NCBI RefSeq assembly: GCF_014356525.2
Contig: NC_052518.1
Span: forward strand, 13,842,201-13,906,200
Source: Nilaparvata lugens
Lineage: Eukaryota > Arthropoda > Insecta > Hemiptera > Delphacidae
Direction: 5' to 3'
Length of the DNA: 64,000 nucleotides
Shown: piece by piece, positions 56,405 to 64,000 of the stretch
Layout: each line of letters opens with the position of its first letter
Position numbering within the stretch: the stretch's first letter is position 1
Notes under the pieces: model-generated
Seen by the model: only the letters and a program-made list of their open reading frames with translations
Told to the model about the DNA's origin: nothing
Databases searched by the model: none
Translations under genes and position numbers: made by a program

Positions 56405-59400
56405 TAATACATGAATAAATGAGATAAATAAATAATATATTTATTACCAATTGATTTACAATAAACATTTATCATTGTCACAAGTAGCCTATACAATCAA
56501 CAATACACAGCTAAAACACAATTAGCCTACATCGAAAATTTACTTCTTAAACAAGATTACAAACTAAGTTTACACAGCCTAGATCATACACAATAGTAAC
56601 AGATTTACATAGATTATTAGGCCTTTCCTAACTCTATCTTTATATTGGGTGGCATCTAGGTCTCTTAACAATGACGGAAGGGCATTATAAAATCTGAGAG
56701 ATTGGGCCCTGAAACTTCTCAATGATGCGCTGGAAGAGCACCATTCGACACCTATATTACTTGCCCCTCTTGTATTGTATGTATGCCTATTAGAGTTGAG
56801 GCTAAATTTATCCAGGTTCTTTTTGACATAACACAGACATTCCAGGACATACATAGAAGGAAGAGTCAGAATTTTATTCTCAATAAACAATGATCTTCAA
56901 TGACTACGTGGCTCTTCATTGTTTAATATTCTAATGGCTCTCTTCTGTAGCAGGGAAAGTTTACCAGCCAAAGGACTATTTCCCCACAAAATTACAGCAT
57001 AGGCTAGGTGACTGTGTATAATCGCAAAGTAAACTGTTTTCAAGACCTCCACTGTCACACTTCCAGCCAACCTTCTCAACATAAAAAGCCCTCTTAGTAA
57101 TCTATTATAAATATTTCCTATATGGGTATTCCATTTAAGATTAAATTGCAAAAAAACTCCGAGGAACTGGGTAGATTCAATGTTTGGGCTGTTGGCTAGA
57201 CTGAAATTTATAGTAGTGGTTTTTTTATCATTAATAGCTAACTCATTTGCCTTACTCCAACTGTCAATCAAAAGATTACATTGTTCTAAATTGGACTTTG
57301 CATCTGTCTGATTTCCATCCCTAATAATAACTGCCAGGTCATCTGCGTATAAAAATATTGTTCTTCAATTGCCTTCCAAGTAAGTAGGTAGGCTAAGTCA
57401 TTAATATAAATTAAGAACAGTAGGCTATTGTCCCAGTATAGATCCCTGGGGTACCCCTCGTTCTACTGATAAGAAATCAGAACTCAGACCACAATGGTAA
57501 ACTGACTGGAACCTCCCCTCTAGATATGTTTTGAAAAACTTCAATACTTCATGATCAATATTGTAGGCAGAAAGTTTTGTTAATAGTATTTCATGCGAGA
57601 CCGTATCAAAAGCACATGAATAATCGTACATTCTGGCAACATTGCTCTTCTTGTCCTCAATTCCGTTCTTTACAAACTCCACAAACTCAGAGTTGTCCCA
57701 TATGGCAGATGTTGTGCTCGAATTACCTCTAAACCCAAATTGACTTGAACTAAAAAGTTTATTCTCTTCAAAATACTGTACAAGAGGTTCACTAACTAGG
57801 TATTCAAAAGCCTTACCAAAAATTGGAATGATGGTTATGGGTCGAAAGTTTCTGACGTCACTTTTAAAGCCTATCTTATGTATTGGTAATACTTTACCAT
57901 ATTTTAGGAAATCTGGGTAGATGCAGTTATTTATACATTCATTGAACAGTTAGGTGACAATTTCCGCTATGTAAGGGGCTGCAATCTTTATTATTAATGA
58001 TTTTAAACCATATACATCATACGATTCGCTATTTTTCAACTTCATCAAGGTATTGTACACTTTGGTAACTGTGAATTCTGGGAACTTGAATTTTTCACTT
58101 ATACATCTATTATGATTAAAAAGTGGCACATCATTTCTACTATTACACTCAGAGACATTATAATTTATATTGTGTCTATTTACAAAAAAAAAATATTGAA
58201 CATATCAGGAGATATATCTCTTCCTGCCGGCTCTTTCTTATCTTTCCTATTCAAAGAGTTATTTATTATATCCCACATCGCCTTAGCCTTATTATTAGAA
58301 CTACCTATAAAATTTTTGTTGTATTCAAGCTTAGTATTATGTATTGCAGCTCTATATTTATTCTTATAATATTTGTATTCTGCAATATACCTCTCTATTC
58401 CATTATCTCTATACGTTCTATACAATGTCAGACACTAAGTTCTAAGCTTCTTTAACTCTGCATTATACCATCTGTTTATTTGACCATTTAAGCGTCCCTT
58501 GCACTTTATTTTTCTACTTGGGAAGGCTACTTCAACCTGTTTCATGAAATGATGGAAAAAATACTCTACCTTTTCAGTGATTGTTTTGAAAGTATAAATT
58601 GGCAACCAATTGAAGTTATTCAATAAGTGACAGAAATGTTGACAGTGGGAACTATTTATTACTCTAAGAAATCTATATGATGCAACAGGGCTTGGTACTT
58701 GACCATCATTGTTAATTTTCAGCACAACTGCATCATGATCAGACTTGACTGTATGCAGAACTGATGAGATGCGATTCTCCTCTTGAATTGTTGTGAAAAT
58801 GTTATCTATACATGTTCCACTATTATCTCTTCCTGGCCTGGTAATTTCAAAGGTTACAGAGTGTAAGTTAAATGCTTCAGTCAGAGCCAGTACACTCCTT
58901 GTAATTCTATTGCTTTCTTTGATATTGATATTGAAGTCTCCTGACACTATCAATGACTTATTTCCACAATTTAGCGAACATAATACATCCTCAAACACAG
59001 AGAAGAACAGCTCAAGATTAGTGTCAGGTCTTTATATGGACAAACATATTACATTAAGGATAGGAATCTCAATAGCTGATATTTCACAAACATGCTCTAC
59101 AGACAACTCATTAATTTTATTTAATTTTATAGTATCAAGACAATTCTTAACTATAATAATTGTTCCTCCTCTAGTCATCTTGGCTCTACAATAGTAACTT
59201 GCAATCTTATATCCAGGAATACCTATAGACTCAACCTCAGCTCTATTTACTAACCAATGCTCGCTTACACATATTATATCGAATGAACTCTCCTTTATCA
59301 AACATGTCAGTTCATCATAACTACTATTAAATCCTTGAGTGTTCCAACCAACAATAGAGATATACCTTTTACATGATTCAGTTTTTTCTTATGTATGTTG

Positions 59401-59600
59401 CTCAAGTTTGCTCGTGAATTGTTATTGGTAGGCCTGGAGATATGAGATAAAATGCTCAAATCTTCACACAATTGTTGAATTATCATCTTCTTTAGATCTA
59501 CACCCATTATCTGATATCCGAAATTGATCATATTCAACATCGGATAGCTCTCCTAGTTTTTTAGAATTATCGGCTCCCTACAGCTAGCAACTGAATTATA
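56405..59600 (-). mobile_element. LINE G, minus strand
   Basis: A (TAAA)-type tail at about 56411-56441 on the left, then a 3' UTR and an endonuclease-RT ORF extending to about 59400. ORF1 was not recognised, so the copy is probably 5'-truncated near 59.5 kb. The 3' end borders LINE F. Confidence 0.7.
56579..59400 (-). pseudogene. LINE G endonuclease-reverse transcriptase, broken
   Basis: Reading leftwards: endonuclease start GISIVGWNTQGF across a frameshift near 59350, then FDIICVSEHWLV, TRGGTIIIV, VSGDFNIN, GTCIDNIF and SDHDAVVL. The linker holds WYNAELKKLR and KNKYRAAIHN. RT has YDYSCAFDTVSHE (motif A, 57600), RGVPQGSILG (57435), a degenerate LYADDLAV-like segment near 57345, LGVFLQFNLKW, and the C-terminal YNTRGASNI ... 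FYNALPSLL. About six frame breaks. SDHDAVV is a complete endonuclease catalytic motif. Confidence 0.85.
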
Positions 59601-59878
59601 ATTCAGCTCATTTAAAATACACTTGACAATATATTCTTTACCCCAATAATTCAAGTGCAGACAGCTGTTAATAACTCAATTCAATTTACTGAAGAATTGG
59701 AAACGCTTATTCAATATTTCTACGTATATGTCCAACATTGTAATCAACACAATCCTTAAGAAAATGTTTTAATATATTTTCCAGGAAGCTGCATTCTCTA
59801 ATAATACAGAAAATCCGTCAGAGATAAACAATGACGTTCTCTTCAGAGAAGGACAAACTAGACGAGTAAGTATTTTAT
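59601..59878. other. Non-coding stretch
   Basis: No feature recognised. Confidence 0.4.
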
Positions 59879-60340
59879 TATATTTGACCGAGCGAAGTGA
59901 GGTTTGGCATTTCTCTTAATGTTTATATGTTGTGCGTTTACGGCGAAACGCGGTAATAGATTTCCATGAAATTTAACAGGTATGTTATCCTTTTTAAATT
60001 GCGCGTCGACGTATATACAAGGTTTTTGGAAATTTTGCATTTCAAGGATAATATAAAAGGAAAAAGGAGCCAACTTCATACGCCAATATTAGAGTTAAAA
60101 TCAGACTATAGAATTATTCATCATAAATCAGCTGTCGAGTGGATTATAAATCGCATGCCATGACGCATGCAATTCAATATCTCAATGTAACTTGGTAAAA
60201 AATCATCAGCTGTGTAGACTATAAATTGCATGCCTCATTGAATGCAATTTTTATGCAATATTAAACAGGATGCAAAGAAGTTATAACAGCTTTTCTGTGC
60301 GCCTAGATGTCTTCTGGGTTTCTCGCGCTAAATTCCGGAA
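59879..60340. repeat. Repeat starting GACCGAGCGAAGTGAGG
   Basis: The start and the following GCGGTAATAGATTTCCATGA and ATATAAAAGGAAAAAGGAGC blocks look like a dispersed insect transposon. Internal near-duplicates ATCAGCTGT ... CGCATGCC (about 60128) and ATCAGCTGT ... TGCATGCC (about 60208). No ORF; family not assigned. Confidence 0.4.
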
Positions 60341-60439
60341 AGCGTTATAATATGATAATTAAATCTTGTGTAAGCATGATCCGATCAAGTAAATAGTTGG
60401 TGTATCAGTGTGGATGTGCATATGGTTTGGGACGTCGTT

Positions 60440-60760
60440 CAGTTATAAATGTTATTTATCCTATTGATAAAATTTTTGTTCATTATTTGTTATTATATTC
60501 TTTAATTTTTATAAATTTTGAATTCCAAATTTGTTTTATTTTTACTTTTTTCATAAGTATTTGATATCTTTGTATTTTTCATTTTTGAATTAGATGTTTT
60601 TTTTGTTGTTTGTATTATTTATTATTGCATAAGTTCGTATTATTTTGATAATTATTTTTCTTTTTTCATTTGCATCTGTCTCAATTTTTATTGATAAGGA
60701 GACATATTTGGGGAAACCCGTTGTCTCCATTGTGAATAAATAAATAAATAAATGAACTAT
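60440..60760 (+). mobile_element. 3' end of a LINE (UTR and tail only)
   Basis: T-rich sequence ending GTTGTCTCCATTGTGAATAA then (ATAA)n at about 60726-60752, the look of a LINE 3' UTR and tail. No coding part remains, so it is a very short 5'-truncated copy. Confidence 0.5.
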
Positions 60761-60921
60761 TGATTGATAGCAATAACGCATGCAATTAATAACTAAAATA
60801 ACATAGTACTGTCTCTCGAACTTTCTCTGCTTTGAACTCGGGCTGTCCTGTTACCAGTATGTCTTGAAGGAGATTAGCTTTTGATGTTAGCATTTTTGAT
60901 ACACCAACCCCAACAATCATT

Positions 60922-61388
60922 AGCCGTTTTCACACCGATATCTCGCCGACACGACATACAGACAGGATTTACTCTGATGGACAGTATAAGAGGAGGCTGC
61001 GGTTTATAACTGCGCTAGATCTACTGTTCACAGAACTACTAGTCAATAGCTACTGTTCATCACAATGGTCACCAATATGACATAACATTATAACCAAACT
61101 TATCAACTTTTCATTGTCCATAGTTACAACTTTCTAAAACAGAACAACTTCAAAAAACAAGACTGTGAAACAATTTTAGGTTAGGAACACTTTGTTGTCT
61201 CAGCTCGACTAGTTAGTTCGGCCGGATAGAGCCGGAAAATCCCATTCAATTCGGATCGAGATTTGATCGGCCGGAGAAGGCCGTGCACGGCCGTATGAAC
61301 CTGTTGCAATGGACGAGCATCTATTCCTTTCTTTGTTGGAGGATCGTTCGGTAGTTTTCGGTCGATGCTAGTTCGGACGAAAACGGCT
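60922..61388. mobile_element. Probable MITE with AGCCGTTTTC ends
   Basis: The left AGCCGTTTTCACACCGA (60922) and the right end (inverted complement of AGCCGTTTTCGTCCGA, to 61388) form imperfect 16-bp TIRs. The interior is GC-rich with a GGCCGTGCACGGCC palindrome. Its right end overlaps the start of an ORF whose later part is the exon candidate. Confidence 0.5.
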
Positions 61389-61457
61389 CTAGATGGCTGC
61401 CCACCTTATAGTGTGAGGAAACCTTTACAAATAAATATGTGCTTGGATGTGTTACAG

Positions 61458-61692
61458 TGTGAAGTTACATTCACTCCTCGCCTTGTGTTGAGCGACCTGC
61501 AAGGCAGTCTTGGAGCGCTGACTGAAGATGGCGGTCTGTATGAGGATCACCTGCAGCCCGATCCATCGCTTGCTCTCTGGCCGCGAGATAAGGTGCAAGT
61601 GGAGGTCGCTGAGGAGCCTCTCGAGAAGAACGAATTCCTTAGCGACTTGGATGCCGGTTGCAGTAGGGTGGAACTCGTGCGTAACAGTGATG
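61458..61692 (+). CDS. Possible internal exon, unknown protein
   Basis: A 235-bp segment between an acceptor (GTGTTACAG) and a good donor (GATG then GTATGT at 61693). The frame reads CEVTFTPRLVLSDLQGSLGA, then LTEDGGLYEDHLQPDPSL, WPRDKVQVEVAEEPL and GCSRVELVRNSDG. It is GC-rich with balanced composition, unlike the surrounding DNA, and shows no stop in this frame. It ends in phase 1. No family is recognised; an extracellular (Cys-containing, beta-rich) domain is possible. A MITE starts 15 bp inside the downstream intron. Confidence 0.45.
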
Positions 61693-61707
61693 GTATGTTT
61701 GTATATA

Positions 61708-62716
61708 CAGGGTGTTTCAGAAGTAGTGTCGAACATTTTAGGGTATTGTTCCTGGATGATAGGAGACTACAAATGTCGTATTTTAAGAGTCCAAAACTCA
61801 GCGATTATCCTTATAGCTGACATTTTGTTTTTTCACTTAGGAATTTCTATCTCAAGAATGATTGATTGATTGATTGATTTGATTGATCAATCAAACGAAA
61901 TGATGTATTGATCTGAAATTTGGCATGAATATTCATGCTATAAAGACTCAACTTTAAAAAATAAAATAAAAACTTTCGATGTAAATTTTTAAAATTGCGG
62001 CCATTTTAAATTTTTGATCAAAAATTTCAGGAAAACCGTTCACTTTACTGAAAATTTACGAGACAAAAAAGTTAGCAAATTTTATCAAGATTTCAATACC
62101 TCATTTATTAAGATTGGTCGAAGAATAACAGTGAAATTAATTATTTTCGTATTGCATGCATGACCACTTCTCAGAATTATAACATAAATATTACATTTTT
62201 AATTGCAATTGTATTTAAGATGAAGCTTTGAAACTCGGTATGGCTCCATATGGCCATCCAGCTGATTTTACAATGTTTTTCAGATGATCTTTTTTGTTCA
62301 AGATCATGCATGCTGTACAAAAAAATTAATTTCTCTCTTATTCTCTGACCAATTTGGGATCCTTGAAATCTTGATAAAATTTGCTAACCTTTTTGTCTCC
62401 TGTAAATTTTCTGTAAATTTAAGTGTTCTCGTGAAATTTGCAATCAAAAATTAAAAATGGCCGCCTTTCTGAATATGAACATAGAATATTTTCTATTTTA
62501 TTTTTTAAAGTTGAGTATTTATAGCATAAATATTCATGCCAAATTTCAGATCAATACAACATTTCGTTCTTGAGATAAAAATTCTAAGTGAAAGAACAGA
62601 ATGGCAGCTATAAGGATAACCGCTGAGTTTTGGACACTTCAAATACGTCATTTGTAGTCTCCTATCATCCAGGAACAATATCCTAAAATGTGCGACACTA
62701 CTTCTGAAACACTCTG
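61708..62716. mobile_element. Long-TIR foldback MITE (CAGGGTGTTTC family)
   Basis: A 1009-bp element flanked by TA (61706-61707, 62717-62718). Ends CAGGGTGTTTCAGAAGTAG and its complement. The arms stay complementary for about 450 bp (for example TGATAGGAGACTACAAATG, GGCATGAATATTCATGC and AATTTTATCAAGATTTC). No transposase. Such CAGGGTGTTTC termini with TA target sites fit mariner-like non-autonomous elements. Confidence 0.85.
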
Positions 62717-62805
62717 TATATGCTTATGCTTTTTCAGGCCCAGTTGAGTAACTAATAAAACACACAAATAACAACAAATATACAAACTAATAAATGAAAC
62801 GTACA

Positions 62806-63023
62806 TTATAGGGTTTCAATCTTCAACATAAATATGTCTCGTCGGGTTTTCTTCCTTCTTGTCAGTTCAGATGCCAAGGTCTCCCACAGTCCCCTCCAGC
62901 CATGACATGGCTCGCTCATCCGCCATGCAAGCGCAATTGATTCATCCCAGCTCTGAAATAAATTCTCCAAAATAACACCTTGAACAACTAACTTGTAGCT
63001 GGGTGTGCCTCTACGGGGTGCGC
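62806..63023 (-). CDS. Possible terminal exon, unknown protein
   Basis: Minus strand: acceptor GGGTATCCAG (63024 upwards), then about 72 open codons to TAA (62806-62808). The peptide (RRGTPSYKLVVQGVILENLF, then QSWDESIALAWRMSEPCHGW, RGLWETLASELTRRKKTRRD) has the look of a folded, Trp-containing protein with a basic tail. No family recognised, and no upstream exon was confirmed; a GC-rich open stretch on the same strand at 62988-63245 is a possible but poor neighbour. Confidence 0.4.
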
Positions 63024-63485
63024 CTGGATACCCAAATCAGGATGGAGACCTGAATTTGGAAAACTTAATCGAATCAAAGAGTTGCGATGGCGGACGAGAG
63101 ATCCATCATATGGATTGAGAGTGTGGGGGATGTCATTCTTGTGATGATGGCCTCCAAACGGCTGGATGTGTGAGTATGCTGGGCGGGTGTTAGCGATGAT
63201 TCCATCATTTTTATGTGGTTGGCTGTACTTTGACAGATTGTGCATAAGGTTTTATGAGTGGATGTTGGTGAATACCTTCTGAAGCTCATTCTTACTGACC
63301 GGACTCATTATGTCCCCCGGTCAATCAGGTCAAAACAGTTCTTATCATGGTATGTTTGTCATGTAGTAGGGTAGAACTTAAACTGTAGTAGTTTAGCTGT
63401 TAAAATACAAAAAAATGATATACAAATGAATATAATAAATTATTTTGATAGGGCTACCTGAATGTTTAGTTATTATAGAATATTA

Positions 63486-63852
63486 CTATAGTGAGGTCCA
63501 CGTTATAATGGCAGTGTAGGAAGATAGGAGAAAAGGGTTGCCAGATCTCAGCCTTGCCACCCAAACAGCTGATACTGGTATATCTGATGAATGTAACTGT
63601 TCATTATTGTTGAAAATAGTTAATCATATTTATTTGTCAAGAAAATATATTTTTTAAAGATGTAATAATATATTTTTATGATTGAAATAAAACATTTTGT
63701 CAATTAGTTGAATTTCTACATTGTTGATAAAACGATGTGGCAACATCGCAATGGGTGAAAGAGATAGCGCCATCTGCTTTGTTGAACAATAGACAAGGAT
63801 AGCAAACCATTGCAAATCACATACTGCCATTATAACGTGGACTTCACTATAG
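63486..63852. mobile_element. CTATAGTGAGG-family MITE, intact copy
   Basis: A 367-bp element flanked by TA (63484-63485, 63853-63854). TIRs of about 30 bp: CTATAGTGAGGTCCACGTTA then TAATGGCAGT, with one mismatch to the right end. No ORF. Reference copy for those at 32734, 37668 and 18905. Confidence 0.88.
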
Positions 63853-63854
63853 TA

Positions 63855-64000
63855 CACTCTTTATATTTCTTATATAAACACTTTTTTAATCAAACTAGTG
63901 GCGTTCGGTGGGGAAATTATTAAAATAATATTCTGAAGCCGATACCCAACTAATATTTATTATTCTCATAAAAATAATTTTGAAGATTAATGTCTAGAGC
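63855..64000. other. Non-coding end of window
   Basis: Nothing recognised. Confidence 0.4.

Noticed and set aside
58112..58455. Two plus-strand ORFs of 85 and 110 codons
   Set aside because: They are antisense shadows of the minus-strand LINE G linker region.
61365..61457. N-terminal part of the 151-codon ORF as protein start
   Set aside because: Overlaps the right end of a MITE; the acceptor at 61457 is a better exon start.

Overview
The window looks like AT-rich, intron-bearing nuclear DNA of an arthropod, most likely a hemipteran insect. This rests on the style of the repeats, the (AT)n runs, GT-AG introns, and LINE tails of (TTA)n, (TTATC)n and (AAATA)n. Most recognisable sequence is transposon-derived. 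Host genes appear only as scattered exons.

The standout is a non-LTR retrotransposon (LINE) with an unusual three-ORF layout. The near full-length copy, called B here (46818-53620, + strand), has an internal Inr+DPE promoter and a uORF. ORF1 is a Gag-like protein with three zinc knuckles. ORF2 is a 644-aa protein with all the core motifs of a superfamily 1 helicase of the alphavirus-like RNA-virus type. ORF3 carries an APE endonuclease and a reverse transcriptase. The ORFs overlap by a few bases (start codon just before the stop codon of the previous ORF). A clearly diverged relative, copy A (about 12115-18050), has the same gene order and the same kind of overlaps, though it is 5'-truncated and frameshifted. 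A third, 5'-truncated copy C (33457-34755) is nearly identical to the 3' end of A. Finding the helicase ORF in two diverged lineages argues that it is a working part of the element and not a chance capture.

Layout: 1-2697 is mostly featureless with one possible serine-rich terminal exon. 2698-3446 is a DNA transposon with a cluster of GGGGTGT palindromes. 9056-9646 is a TA-flanked MITE. 10807-18451 holds a duplicated repeat whose first copy is split by a LINE (O), which is itself split by helicase-LINE A. 19.2-26.25 kb holds inverted-repeat relics and LINE D, interrupted by minus-strand LINE E. 27.1-30.1 kb is Helitron-like debris. 30.1-32.2 kb holds large inverted repeats.

From 32542 to 37501 (minus strand) there are exons of a cellular gene for a NYN/Regnase-type (N4BP1/ZC3H12-like) ribonuclease. 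Its introns contain LINE C, another LINE relic and MITEs, and a possible non-coding first exon lies near 43.5 kb. 38-46.3 kb holds hairpins, a tRNA-derived SINE, AT microsatellites and MITEs. 46.8-53.6 kb is helicase-LINE B. 55-59.6 kb holds two minus-strand LINE relics (F, G), one with a MITE in it. 60-63.9 kb holds further MITEs and two possible host exons.

Read as a system, the helicase LINEs would make one RNA translated into Gag, helicase and EN-RT by coupled termination-reinitiation. The helicase could unwind the template RNA or the RNA-DNA hybrid during target-primed reverse transcription, or act on the RNP. That role is inference; the domain identities and ORF overlaps are read directly from the sequence.
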